Below are positions 1-9,600 of a stretch of 64,000 bases of DNA, piece by piece. The stretch covers positions 62,001 to 126,000 of the forward strand of contig JAUIBR010000015.1 of assembly GCA_030427705.1 (NCBI GenBank). Direction: 5' to 3'. Position numbers and translations under genes: made by a program. This DNA is from a bacterium. GTDB taxonomy: Bacteria > Myxococcota_A > Bradymonadia > Bradymonadales > Bradymonadaceae. How positions within the stretch are numbered: position 1 is the stretch's first letter; each line of letters begins with the position of its first letter. The notes beneath the pieces were generated by a model, which was not told the DNA's origin, searched no databases, and worked only from the letters and a program-made list of their open reading frames with translations.

Positions 1-1
1 G

Positions 2-1618
2 GTGGTGCAAGGCATTGTTGGGGTCAGGTCAACCGAGGCTGGGCTAGCGGTCGACCCCAAGTTTGACCCCACGATTTTTGCGAACGCCGAAAATGGTCGG
101 GCCAGCGAGGTGCGACTCGAGAATCTGCTAACGCCAAATGGCCGGGTGAATCTCGTTTTGTCATTGGGCGACAGCACAGGCGTTATCAATGGTGGAAGCA
201 CCGTGCCGTGGGCTGAGGTAGTCGATGGTGCATCGCTGGAAATCGAGGTTAATTCTGGAGTTGAGAACACAAACTGGGAGTTTTCTGACGATTCGACGGC
301 GGCTTCTGAGGTCGGTGTGTCCGTCAACGCAAACGCGGTGTCTGTCACCGCGGCCGCTGACATCTACCGGGACGGCGAGCGGGTGGCGAGCGCTGATGGA
401 ACGTGGACGGATGCTGCGCCTCAGTCCGGCGTTTCGCACTGCTATTCTGCGGCTCCCGTGGGTGCCAGCCACAGTCAAGCAGGTTGCAATTGGGGGCCTT
501 CGATTGAGCGCCGCGTGGCTGAGTTCCCAGCGGACACATTTGTGGCCGATGGCGGAACATGGGGGCAGTCCGGTGGCCGCGGACATTGGGTGGACTGGGG
601 CGACCCAGACCACACATTGACTTCACCTATCGTGGTGGCACGGCATACCGGTGAGCACTGGTTCCAATGGACCTACTCCAACGGCGCAGGTCCTCTGAAC
701 ACGGGTATTTCTGCGGCCGTGAAGATGATGCGACTCATCGATGCAAACACAGGGCAAACGGTCGCTGAACGTGTGATGAGCTTCCCGCACACGCCATCCT
801 GGTCTGATTGGCAGGACTCCCAGGTGTTAACGGCAGACCTGACCGCTGGGCAGCCAGTCTATGTCCAGCTCACTGATTTCCAGAACATGAGCTATTTTGA
901 GCACTTTCGGCCTTACACGGGAGGCGCAGGCGGCGGCGACTCGACGTTCAATCGCGTCAATTTGGCGGCGTTGAAAGTGCTAGTGAAATCCGGTGTGCAC
1001 GACGCGTCGATTGGCGAACGGGTGTCATTCGACGGCACGACGGACATCGATGCCTTCGACGTCCAGCAGGTCCTCACGCCGGGCGTGCCTACTGGCAGTT
1101 CGGACCTATTCGCCTTTGATTGGGATGCCGACTATTTCTACATCGCCATCCGCTCTGACTCACTCGCAAGCGACTACAAAGCCGCGTTCATTTACCTGGA
1201 AGGTGCCGAGGCGTTGACAGCAGCAACACCGTCCAACGGCAGTGAATATAGCAATCAAACACCGTCACTTCCCTTCACGCCAACGCACCAGATTTCCCTT
1301 CGCCAGCTGGACGATGATGGCTCGCAATCTGGCGCTTGGAATGGCGTCTGGGAGAATGAAATGGATGTTTTTCAACGGGTTGCAAGATCCTATGAGGAAA
1401 AATACAACTCCGCGTCACGCACGATATCGGTCAAGATTCCTAGGGCGTACGTCCCAGGTCGCTACCTGCGACTGGCTGCGCATATCGTACACGCGGAGCC
1501 CGGCAATGAATGGAAGGCCACTGTCCCTGCATCGCACACTCCCTGGGCCGCGGGTGGCGGTTACTACGAGATCGACACCGCGGGTGGCCACTCTGTGGCC
1601 AATTGGGTTGAGCGTTAG
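2..1618 (+). CDS. 5'-truncated surface or secreted protein, unknown
   Basis: The reading frame is open to the left edge, so the start and any signal peptide are outside the window; 538 codons remain. I do not recognise the family. The protein is rich in Gly, Ser, Thr, Asp and Trp and almost free of hydrophobic segments, which suits an extracellular beta-sandwich protein. The last third (from about residue 340) reads like a DOMON or CBM9-like binding domain, with alternating strands, acidic patches and a WNGVWENEMD stretch. This is a resemblance only. It ends flush against the convergent acyltransferase gene with no intergenic base. Confidence 0.7.
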   Translation: MVQGIVGVRSTEAGLAVDPKFDPTIFANAENGRASEVRLENLLTPNGRVNLVLSLGDSTGVINGGSTVPWAEVVDGASLEIEVNSGVENTNWEFSDDSTAASEVGVSVNANAVSVTAAADIYRDGERVASADGTWTDAAPQSGVSHCYSAAPVGASHSQAGCNWGPSIERRVAEFPADTFVADGGTWGQSGGRGHWVDWGDPDHTLTSPIVVARHTGEHWFQWTYSNGAGPLNTGISAAVKMMRLIDANTGQTVAERVMSFPHTPSWSDWQDSQVLTADLTAGQPVYVQLTDFQNMSYFEHFRPYTGGAGGGDSTFNRVNLAALKVLVKSGVHDASIGERVSFDGTTDIDAFDVQQVLTPGVPTGSSDLFAFDWDADYFYIAIRSDSLASDYKAAFIYLEGAEALTAATPSNGSEYSNQTPSLPFTPTHQISLRQLDDDGSQSGAWNGVWENEMDVFQRVARSYEEKYNSASRTISVKIPRAYVPGRYLRLAAHIVHAEPGNEWKATVPASHTPWAAGGGYYEIDTAGGHSVANWVER

Positions 1619-2821
1619 TCACTCTTCTTCGTCGGCGAAGTGCAGCGTTGCGAATTTGGTGTCCTTGAACCGGAGGAAAGGGCGCTCGAAGTGTCGGAAC
1701 GATAACTCGCTGATAACGAGTGTGCTCAATAGAACCGAGCTGTACGCGGCCACGTGGTAGGCCACCCCCGTCCTCAGTTCCAAGACTGAGTGGATGAACG
1801 CAAAACTGAAGTACATCATCAGCGGGTGGTACATGTAGACGCCATACGATACTGCGCCCAGTCTGCCCAAGGGTTTGGAGCTCATTCGCAGTCTGGAATC
1901 CGTGGTTTGCGTCAGGATTACCCCCAAAAACGCCAATCCGATCCAATAGTGGCCATGATGAACTTTGACGGTCAGCAGACCTATCGTGGCAAACACGATC
2001 ATCATCAACACCAGGGGGTGATGAATGATTCGTCGCAGCGTAGATTCTTCGTGGAATTGCAGATAGGCGCCCAGCGCCCCAATTGCCATAAACTCAATTC
2101 GGAACCATTGGCTGAATCGTACCAGCCATTGGGCTGATGTCCCCCGCACAAGATCCGGGAGCATATAAAGCTCGAACCCGATCTTGAATGCGACGAAACC
2201 AACGAAGAAAAAAGGTAGCCATCGGGACGTCATCCAGCGCAAGACCAGCGGCCATGTGAGATAGAACTGCTCTTCGACCCCGATAGACCAAGCCTGCGAT
2301 GCGCCAACGACTGGCGGGTGCAGGACAAGCGCAACGTTCGGGGCAAAGATAAGAAACCATCCCAATGGGCCGCTGATATCCGTAGATACCCGGCTGACCA
2401 GCCTGCCGTAGTGCGCCTCACCTTGAAGCGGCGCCCAAACCTCGAACAACGCCGGCACTACGAAGAATGATAGGACGATAATCAGGTAGTACAGCGGCCA
2501 GATACGGAGGGCGCGACGCCAAACGAACTTTCGATATTTCACCGTTCCCAGTGCCTGCTTCTCGGCGAGCAACAGGTACGTGATAAGGAAGCCGCTCAAA
2601 ACGAAAAACAGGCCAACCCCGTTTTCGCCTGCCTTCGAGATGAAATGGTGCAAGGGGGTGTCATACAGCGACCATGCAGCTTCTCGGCTCTTGTACAGCT
2701 CAACGTGGTGCCCCAGCACCATGAGCGCAGCGATGGCGCGCAGTTCATCCAATCCGCGGAAGAACCGCTTTTTTGCAATTGGAGCGCTAGACTTCGTCAT
2801 GGATTTGCTCACTCGGGACAT
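1619..2821 (-). CDS. Acyltransferase-3 family integral membrane protein (OafA/YrhL-like)
   Basis: A 400-residue polytopic protein. It opens with the family signature FFRGLDELRAIAALMVLGHH (about residues 20-39, with the conserved His pair), followed by about ten hydrophobic segments and the RALRIWPLYYL motif after the second one. Members of this family move acetyl or other acyl groups onto sugars of O-antigen, peptidoglycan or secreted polyketides at the cytoplasmic membrane. The substrate cannot be told from sequence. No glycan cluster adjoins it. An internal Met eight codons in is an equally possible start. The gene is convergent with the gene ending at 1618. Confidence 0.88.
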   Translation of the reverse strand: MSRVSKSMTKSSAPIAKKRFFRGLDELRAIAALMVLGHHVELYKSREAAWSLYDTPLHHFISKAGENGVGLFFVLSGFLITYLLLAEKQALGTVKYRKFVWRRALRIWPLYYLIIVLSFFVVPALFEVWAPLQGEAHYGRLVSRVSTDISGPLGWFLIFAPNVALVLHPPVVGASQAWSIGVEEQFYLTWPLVLRWMTSRWLPFFFVGFVAFKIGFELYMLPDLVRGTSAQWLVRFSQWFRIEFMAIGALGAYLQFHEESTLRRIIHHPLVLMMIVFATIGLLTVKVHHGHYWIGLAFLGVILTQTTDSRLRMSSKPLGRLGAVSYGVYMYHPLMMYFSFAFIHSVLELRTGVAYHVAAYSSVLLSTLVISELSFRHFERPFLRFKDTKFATLHFADEEE

Positions 2822-2926
2822 TCATCGAGATATTCGAAGGCATGAATTGAAATTTTCAATTCTGTCGCGCCCACATTGTGAATACATTGCCTCTACGGCG
2901 CATAATTGCAAGAGGAGCGCAATTCG

Positions 2927-3622
2927 ATGATTGGACAGTCTTTTACCAACGCGTGGGAAGTTTTCAAAAACGACATGGGGAGCTGGGTCGTATTCTTCAT
3001 GGTGTTCGCGATACTCGCGACGGTCGCAGGTTCCATCATTCCACTTGCCGGTGGACTGGCGATGCTGCCCCTGGCGATTCGTGAAACTTCGAAGGCCGTT
3101 CAGGAACAGCGTTCCCCGAACGTTCCAGCACTTTGGGATTTCAGCAATCTGGGTGGAGACCTCATCACGATGCTGATGTATGCGGCAGCACAGCTTGTCG
3201 GCATGATGATGTGTTTCGTCGGCTGGCCATTTGCTTGGATCGGCTTTTGGTACACCGCGGAGCTCGCCGCCGATGCAAAGGTATCCCCGTCGGATGCGTT
3301 CAAGCTAAGCTGGGCATGGTCCAAACGAAATCTAGGAGACACGATTGGGATGGCGTTTCTTTCCTGGTGTCTCTCGACGATTGGCGCGTCTGTAGGTCTC
3401 GGGTTTGGTCTGTTATTGACCGGCCCAATGGTGCTTATTGCGTGGGCGATGTACTGGCACGCCGTTCGTGACCAAGTCTACGCGCTCGCAGTAGAGCAAG
3501 GCATCGAGGTGAAAAAAGAAGCCCCACCTCAATTGGTGACTGTAGAACAGCCCGCAGACATCGATCTGACGCCAGAAGGCGAGCTTGCGCATTTCCAAGA
3601 GAAACTGGACGGAAGTCTCTAG
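2927..3622 (+). CDS. Polytopic membrane protein, unknown
   Basis: 231 residues from the ATG chosen here, because an AGAGGAG ribosome binding site lies about nine bases upstream; a TTG seven codons earlier is less likely. There are roughly four transmembrane segments (residues about 18-45, 85-115, 140-165 and 165-185), a Met/Gly-rich membrane core and a charged, Glu/Lys-rich cytoplasmic tail. The general shape recalls the DUF975 or glycerophosphodiester phosphodiesterase membrane-domain group, but I see no decisive motif. Its TAG stop lies inside a CTAG shared with the convergent lipoprotein gene. Confidence 0.75.
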   Translation: MIGQSFTNAWEVFKNDMGSWVVFFMVFAILATVAGSIIPLAGGLAMLPLAIRETSKAVQEQRSPNVPALWDFSNLGGDLITMLMYAAAQLVGMMMCFVGWPFAWIGFWYTAELAADAKVSPSDAFKLSWAWSKRNLGDTIGMAFLSWCLSTIGASVGLGFGLLLTGPMVLIAWAMYWHAVRDQVYALAVEQGIEVKKEAPPQLVTVEQPADIDLTPEGELAHFQEKLDGSL

Positions 3623-4413
3623 TCGCGGCAGCAGAACGCGCCATCTTCAGCGCTGGCGGCTGGTAGCACGCTCCAGAACGCGTCGTTCCCGGCCTGATTC
3701 AATCCCACAAACGAACACGCCGAGCCTGCTCGGACACCGACATATAGTGAGTCAGCTGTAAGGGTTATGGCGTTCACGCAACTGAACCCAACGTCCTCGG
3801 TGCCGCCGGTCTGGGTACCTGTGCAGTCGGCGCAAACATTGTTAGCGGGAGAGGTCGGTGCTGCGCCATCGCGCACACAGCCCGCCAGCCAGTAGGTTGC
3901 GTTTTCTGTTTCTGGGTGAAACACGGTCTCGTATTTCGCACGATACTCCGTTGCCGTGCACATATGCCAGCCTTGGCCACATAACGCGCTCGCCTGACAC
4001 TGATTGAGGCTCTGTGCAGTCGCCGCTTCGCACGCCACGATGTCGGAGTCCACGCCTTCGTGCAGTGTCGCTCCAGGTGCGCATCCAGCTCCAGCAGTCA
4101 TGTCCGAACCCATGTCCGCCATATCTGTGCCCATGTCGGCGTTGTTGCTGTTGTTCGAATTGTTCGCGTTGTTGCTGTTATTTGAATTGTTCGCGTTATT
4201 GCTGTTGTTCGAATTGTTGGCGTTATTGCTGTTGTTGACGTTGTTAACGTTGTTGACGTTGTTCTGATTGTTAACATTGTTGACGTTGTTCTGATTGTTG
4301 ACGTTGTTGACGTTGTTGACGCCCATATCGTCGCCTGTCGACGTATCGTCGGAAGAACAAGCAATCGCGAAGACAAACAGCAAAAGAAATACGTAGTTCA
4401 CAGCAGCTTCCAT
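3619..4413 (-). CDS. Lipoprotein with long Asn-rich linker and Cys-rich C-terminal domain
   Basis: 264 residues. The N-terminus is a lipoprotein signal peptide with lipobox FAIAC (Cys19). Residues about 30-95 are almost pure Asn-Asn-X repeats (X = Val, Gln, Ser, Ala), presumably a flexible tether. The C-terminal 150 residues hold about 13 Cys, Trp-rich strands and motifs such as CGQGWHMCTATEY and DAFWSVLP, resembling a C-type-lectin-like or sulfatase-modifying-like fold of the outer cell surface. Function unknown. A GTG four codons downstream is an alternative start. The stop is shared within CTAG with the convergent membrane protein. Confidence 0.85.
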   Translation of the reverse strand: MEAAVNYVFLLLFVFAIACSSDDTSTGDDMGVNNVNNVNNQNNVNNVNNQNNVNNVNNVNNSNNANNSNNSNNANNSNNSNNANNSNNSNNADMGTDMADMGSDMTAGAGCAPGATLHEGVDSDIVACEAATAQSLNQCQASALCGQGWHMCTATEYRAKYETVFHPETENATYWLAGCVRDGAAPTSPANNVCADCTGTQTGGTEDVGFSCVNAITLTADSLYVGVRAGSACSFVGLNQAGNDAFWSVLPAASAEDGAFCCRD

Positions 4414-4540
4414 TATTGGTTAGGGTTGTAACCATACTGACTCCACAACAGACGCGTTGCAATGGGCTTGTGGTCATGCGGGTTGGCCGGATTTCTGGAT
4501 TCGTGTGGCTAACTGCGGATAAACTGGAAGAAAGGTCAGT

Positions 4541-5344
4541 ATGAGGATGGATATGAAATTCAACGTTAGAGATCTAATCATCGTGGCGTTTTTTGCCGCG
4601 TTTTCGATGGGCGCTGCTTGTGGGTCCGAAGACGACACAAGTGCCAACAATGCCAACAACTCCAACAACTCCAACAACTCCAACGTCAACAATCAGAACA
4701 ACGACGTTACCGTGTTGACCATTTCAACGGTCGGAACATCTGACGAAATGGGAGTGGGCAACGACCTCGCAGAAGCCCGCGAGTTTGAGGAACCGTGCGG
4801 AGAGCTCACCGGAGACGTGTTGTTTGAATCCGTCGGGATTCCGTCGCGTTCCGAAATGGAGTTTAAGAATATTGATGGCGAGGTCGTGGATACCGTTCCA
4901 ATCGAGATTGGCTTGGAGGCTTCTCGAGAGAATCGACTGCGCTGTTTTGAGGCAACCGAATTGGGGCGCGATGTCTACAGTGAACGCTTGGCAATGGATG
5001 CAGGAATTAGTTTCACCATCCGAGGGGACACAACCCTAGAGATCTCCGGGGACGCGGTGATTTGGGGATATGACCAAAACGATACCAAGCGACGTTTTGT
5101 GCGTGCCATCATTAACCGGGACGAACTTAAGGATGGAGTACCCAGAGAGTTTGGTGATGATTGGAAGTTTATGGTGATCGATACGTATCTGCCAGGCGAC
5201 ATGTTCCTTCCTGGCGACATGTTCTTGCCTGGGGATATGTTCGTTCCAGCCGGTCAATGTCGACTCTTCGCCGCCGATCCTGAAGTGCTTCTGGGTGGCT
5301 TGGAACCTCAAGATGGCGCAGTCTGGGGTGGTTTCGGCTTTTAG
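4541..5344 (+). CDS. Asn-linker lipoprotein with threefold LPGDMF repeat (paralog A)
   Basis: 267 residues; the start is supported by an AAAGG ribosome binding site five bases upstream. Signal peptide with lipobox GAAC (Cys27), then an Asn/Ser linker, then a globular domain with two or three Cys. Near the C-terminus stand three exact LPGDMF hexapeptides in a row, followed by VPAG and a short tail. The convergent gene at 5356-6171 is a diverged paralog with the same order of parts: an ESxGxPS motif, an RCFEATE/LCFKETD motif, and the identical repeat. I recognise no known family. Role unknown; probably exposed at the outer membrane. Confidence 0.88.
   Translation: MRMDMKFNVRDLIIVAFFAAFSMGAACGSEDDTSANNANNSNNSNNSNVNNQNNDVTVLTISTVGTSDEMGVGNDLAEAREFEEPCGELTGDVLFESVGIPSRSEMEFKNIDGEVVDTVPIEIGLEASRENRLRCFEATELGRDVYSERLAMDAGISFTIRGDTTLEISGDAVIWGYDQNDTKRRFVRAIINRDELKDGVPREFGDDWKFMVIDTYLPGDMFLPGDMFLPGDMFVPAGQCRLFAADPEVLLGGLEPQDGAVWGGFGF
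5189..5242 (+). repeat. Three 18-bp coding repeats (LPGDMF) in paralog A
   Basis: Three consecutive 18-bp units encode LPGDMF. The codons differ between units (CTG/CTT/TTG for Leu, CCA/CCT for Pro, GGC/GGG for Gly, GAC/GAT for Asp) although the residues are identical. This fits selection on the peptide rather than a recent DNA duplication. Confidence 0.95.
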
Positions 5345-5355
5345 GCTGGTCGCCG

Positions 5356-6171
5356 CTACCGCGGAGAAAACTCGCCGATGATTTCTTTGGTCAGCGGCAG
5401 GCCTGCTTCAAGCTGGCCTAGGTCCGTTGCAGGGAGCAATCCGCAGATGCCTGCCGGGATGAACATGTCACCGGGCAAAAACATATCTCCCGGCAGAAAC
5501 ATGTCACCTGGCAGGAAGACTTCGATTGCCACATACTCCCAAGAATCGCTGAACCCGTCCGGCACCTCGAGAGTACCCATGATGTCCCTTCGAGGTATGT
5601 GGGATATTGCGCGCAGTCGGGTGATTCGACCTTCCTCTGAATGAGCCCAGAGCGATGTCGAATAGCGTTCAGCCAGAGCGCCGTCTTCGCTCACAAATGA
5701 GAGCTCGTAGCCAGGAATCGCGATTCGAGGTTCGATCTTCCCACCCCGGAAATCCGTTTCCTTGAAACACAAAACTTCAGTTTTGTTGTCGCCTGATAGT
5801 CTGACGGACAACCGCGTTTGGCCAATCACTTCGCCCTGAGGGTCGAGGTATTCCATCGGAACATCCGATGGCACACCGTAGGACTCGAGCAACGCTGCAC
5901 CGTTCAGTCCTTCAACACCAGCGCAGTCTTCTTCCAATCGAATGATCTGTGCTCCAACTGTTTCGGCCAGGTCGAAGAACGGACTCGCTTGGTTGTTGAC
6001 GTTATTGGCGTTGTTGACGTTGTTGGCGTTGTTAACGTTGTTGGCGTTGTTGGCGTTGTTAACGTTGTTGGCTCGGTTGTTTTCGGCCAAGTCCAATTCA
6101 GTTTTGGAGTCGTCACTGCCGCACGCAACGAGTGAGATAAAAATCGATGCTATGAAAAAACGTTTCAACAC
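5356..6171 (-). CDS. Asn-linker lipoprotein with threefold LPGDMF repeat (paralog B)
   Basis: 271 residues. Lipobox VAC (Cys17), an Asn-Asn-Val/Ala linker at residues about 31-60, then a domain homologous to that of the convergent gene ending at 5344. Shared features include LLESYGVPS, a Cys in CFKETD, Arg-rich central strands, and three LPGDMF units followed by IPAGICG close to the C-terminus. The two genes converge with 11 bp between stops, so they probably arose by inverted duplication and then diverged widely outside the hexapeptides. Function unknown. Confidence 0.88.
   Translation of the reverse strand: MLKRFFIASIFISLVACGSDDSKTELDLAENNRANNVNNANNANNVNNANNVNNANNVNNQASPFFDLAETVGAQIIRLEEDCAGVEGLNGAALLESYGVPSDVPMEYLDPQGEVIGQTRLSVRLSGDNKTEVLCFKETDFRGGKIEPRIAIPGYELSFVSEDGALAERYSTSLWAHSEEGRITRLRAISHIPRRDIMGTLEVPDGFSDSWEYVAIEVFLPGDMFLPGDMFLPGDMFIPAGICGLLPATDLGQLEAGLPLTKEIIGEFSPR
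5461..5514 (-). repeat. Three 18-bp coding repeats (LPGDMF) in paralog B
   Basis: Three consecutive 18-bp units on the minus strand encode LPGDMF with synonymous differences between units, mirroring the array in the convergent paralog at 5189-5242. Confidence 0.95.
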
Positions 6172-6263
6172 GGATGTCTCCCAGAATCTAAAGACCGCTC
6201 AATAATTGTATGCGGAAACCAAGGTTTGGTTCCAGTTTGTTGGGTGGGGCAGGGTTTTCGGGT

Positions 6264-6545
6264 CTAACGAATGCCAATCTTCGAATCGAGCAGGCGTTCT
6301 TCGCGCTCAAGATCGGCCAGCTGTTGGTCAAACGTGGGCTCTGACGTAAGCAGCTTCTGTTCAGGCTTTTCGGTCTTTAGAGCGCTGGCAATCTTGTAGC
6401 CCAAGAATCCTACACCTGCGACCGCAGCCAGAATTACCGCCCAATGGGCGAACCAGGTGAACAACGACACGAGGTAGATGAACCCCGCAGTCATGAGAAC
6501 CGTTTTGATAATGGTCCAAATTTGAGTGCCATCTTTGTCTGCCAT
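6264..6545 (-). CDS. Small two-helix membrane protein
   Basis: 93 residues with a strong GGAGG ribosome binding site. Two adjoining hydrophobic helices (residues about 10-32 and 33-52) are followed by a charged, probably coiled-coil tail (residues about 60-93, with LADLEREERLLDSKIGIR). I do not recognise the family. It lies 59 bp downstream of the large kinase gene on the same strand and could be co-transcribed with it, which would make it a candidate membrane partner. That is inference. Confidence 0.72.
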   Translation of the reverse strand: MADKDGTQIWTIIKTVLMTAGFIYLVSLFTWFAHWAVILAAVAGVGFLGYKIASALKTEKPEQKLLTSEPTFDQQLADLEREERLLDSKIGIR

Positions 6546-6604
6546 CGAAACCTCCGTGCGTTGTTTGTTTGAGCATATGCACGGATTCGGTCCGGTCCAG
6601 CGGT

Positions 6605-9600
6605 TTAATCGAACACTTCCGAGATTGCCTGGATTAGGTCATCCGCACGGTTTGTCTGTCCGTGCGCCTGCAGGTCTCTCAATGCCGATTCAAACATCAA
6701 TCGATGAATCCAACCTGGATGGTCGAGGTCGAACGCGTCGTCAAAAACGAGGTCAAACAAGTCCCAATTTTGCAGCGCAGCGGCACATGCGAGGACCCCG
6801 TCTTCGGGATGCGCGAAGAAGAGATTTTCGCCGCGGATAGAAGCTTCCCGAACTTCCAAGAGTAGCTTGAGCGCCTCTTGAAACTCGCCGCAGAAGTACA
6901 ACGCACGTGCGTACTTACAGCGCGCTGCGTGTGCGTAAGAGGTATCGGCGAGCAGGCCGAGTTTGATTTCAAGGTTCTTATAGTAGGCGTCGCGGGCCGC
7001 CCGATAGTCACCGGCCTTCAACTCCAAATCGCCAAGGGAGTTCAATGCGGCGCTTGCTCTGGCGATGAGGCCTTCTTGGTAGCAGAGGTCAATTGCCGCG
7101 ATGAGTTGATTGCGACCCTCATCAAACGCGTCCATGTGCAGCAATTGGTGGCCGAGCGTCGCATGCGCACGAATGACATCGATAGCACGTTCGGCGGACG
7201 TCAGGGCCATCGCTGCATATTGTGCTGCTTCCTGGAAATTGTTGGTCGCGCCAAGAAGAAACGCTAGGCCACGCTGAGTCTGCGTTTGCGCTTCTCTAGA
7301 AACCGCGAGATTGACCGCCTGCCGAGCAATCTTGAGTCCTTCGTCAATCGCCCCTCGCTGCATTCTCGCCCAGCCAGACGCAGAGAGCATCACGGCATAG
7401 TCGTCAGGGGAATCGCTATTCTCCGCCGCTTCGAGCCCGGCATCGATGAGCTTTTGCCCGCGTTCTGCGTCCTGTTCCGCGCTCTGCATCACCAGACGGG
7501 TTCCCAGCCAAAACTGGGTTGTAAAGTACTGTGGGTTCGATGACGGGACGGGAATTTGGTCCATGTGGAAAAGCAGGTCTTCACCCAATTCACCGATGAC
7601 TGCGTAATCAACGGTGTCGATGGCTTTCTTGAATGCCGCCCAAAGGGCCGCAACCGCGAGCTCATGCGACTCAGCATTTCCAAAGTGTTTCGCGACACGA
7701 CGTGCGAGACCCGGATGGTCGGAGCGGTACAACGTCATAAGGTGTGTCGCCGCGGTCGTGTTTAATGCTCGCCAACGCCCGCCCGCCTTTGATTCCTCGA
7801 TAATGGTGTCGCGCAAAAGGGAGTGCGGAAATGCCACCGAATCCTCGCGTCGCACCAGCAGTTTGGCTTCCGCCATCTGCTCGAGCATTCCTGGCACATT
7901 GGCCAGCTTTCGGCGCTCACAGAGGCCTTGCCATTCGCTCTCTGAAAACTCCAACCCCAGTGCAGCGGCAAGCTCCAACCGCTCGCGAACGACCGCAGGT
8001 GCTGCTGGAATGGCCAGGAAACCATGGGCGAGTTCACGAGGCTGCGCCATCGCTGCCACGAATGATTCCAAACGCTGCGTCCACAGGGCAGTAATCGATT
8101 CAGGTACGGATGGAGCGGCGACGGAAAGGACCATGTTTCCGCCACTGCGCACCAGTTGCTTTGTCTCAACCCAGTGGCACACGAGCTGCGAGGCAAATAG
8201 GGGACTTCCTCCACAGCGGTCGGCGACGAGCTGCGCCACGTCGCCGCTAAGCGTTAGACCTTGTCGGACAAACTTCAGCGTGTTCGCCCGATCGAAGAAA
8301 CCTAGCTGGACGACGTTGGTCCGCGGATGGGCTTCGATTGCTCTAATTCTGTCCGCGAGCCCCTTTTCATCGAGAGCTTCGTCCTGCGTCGTCGCGACAA
8401 ATAGGATTGGTGCCTGTAGATCAATCGCTGATTTGATCAGTTGAACTGCGTTTGTGCCCCACTGCAATTCGTCGAGGAGCACGACCGCCGGAAGCCTACG
8501 TGTAGAACGCGTGATAGCCTTTAGGACCACATTCACCTGTTGAGTCGGCGTCAGATTGATGTCCGAGCCTTTGTCGTCCTCGCTCACTAACGCAGCGCCT
8601 TTCATTACCGCCGTTAGCGTGAGCGTTTCGACCTCCGAATGAACGCCCTCCACCTGGAGCAGTTTGGAGACGCGTGCTTCGAGGTCATCGAGTCGCATTC
8701 CGGCACAACGATAGTGGAGCGCCATCATACCTGTCAGGCCGTCCAGATCGGTTGGCGTGGGTTGATGCGTCGCTTCGAACGTCTGTGCGAGGCCGTGCTC
8801 GCGCACGGTTTCTGCGAGCCACTGAGCAAGCCGGGACTTCCCGGTCCCAGAGATTCCGCTGATGACAACGGCGCGCGCGGATTGAGACTGCACACAGTCT
8901 TCAAACGCTTTCCAGAGCACATCACGCTCTTTGCGCCGGCCAACAAAGGGAATCGTCCGCAGCCCAAGGAGTCCGACCCCGCTGGGAACCCAGACGGTGG
9001 GTAGCCATTCATCACGAGACTCGCTCCAGGTCGAGGGCACGTCTGTTGATGTAACGTCAGAGCTCGTTTCGTCGTCGAGTTTCTGCAGCGCTTCCATCGA
9101 GAACGCCTCGTACCGACCGGTCTCGTCCATCTCGATGGCGCTGAGCGCATCTTCCTCAAGTCCGATGGCAGGGGCCTTTAGCTCCAGCAGAGCGTTGCGC
9201 GCTTCCGCGGCAGACTGGAATCGATCCCATGGGTCCTTTGCGACCAACTTCTCGATCCATTTGCCCAAACCCAGGGGGATGTCCATCGTCGGCACCAACG
9301 CGGGAAACTCCTTGTTGATGTGCATCGTGAGCAGCAGAATCGTGGTCTTCGCTTGGAACGGAAGGCGTCCACAAACTAGCTCATATGCCATGACGCCGAG
9401 CGCATAGAGGTCGGTCCAAGGCCCATACTCCCGGAACAATCCCTTCGCTTGTTCAGGCGCCATATACGCGGGTGTTCCCGCGATCATTTCGATGTTCTCT
9501 GACGACGGTCCTTCCGACCAGGTCGGTGAGCTTCGCTCGAGTGCGTGCGCGATGCCAAAATCTGTCAGAACGACTCGGAAGCGTCCGCTTCGCTGCCGGG

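Noticed and set aside
4004-4267. Leu-rich small membrane protein opposite the Asn linker
   Set aside because: It is the antisense of the Asn codons (AAC/AAT read as GTT/ATT, and in another frame as TTG and CTG); no ribosome binding site or conserved features.
4138-4319. CRISPR-like or minisatellite array in the lipoprotein linkers
   Set aside because: The repeat is in frame and encodes Asn-Asn-X; there are no spacers of constant length and no cas genes.
7614-8444. 276-residue reading frame opposite the kinase/ATPase gene
   Set aside because: Antisense shadow; Arg/Ser/Cys-rich composition typical of a noncoding frame in GC-rich DNA.
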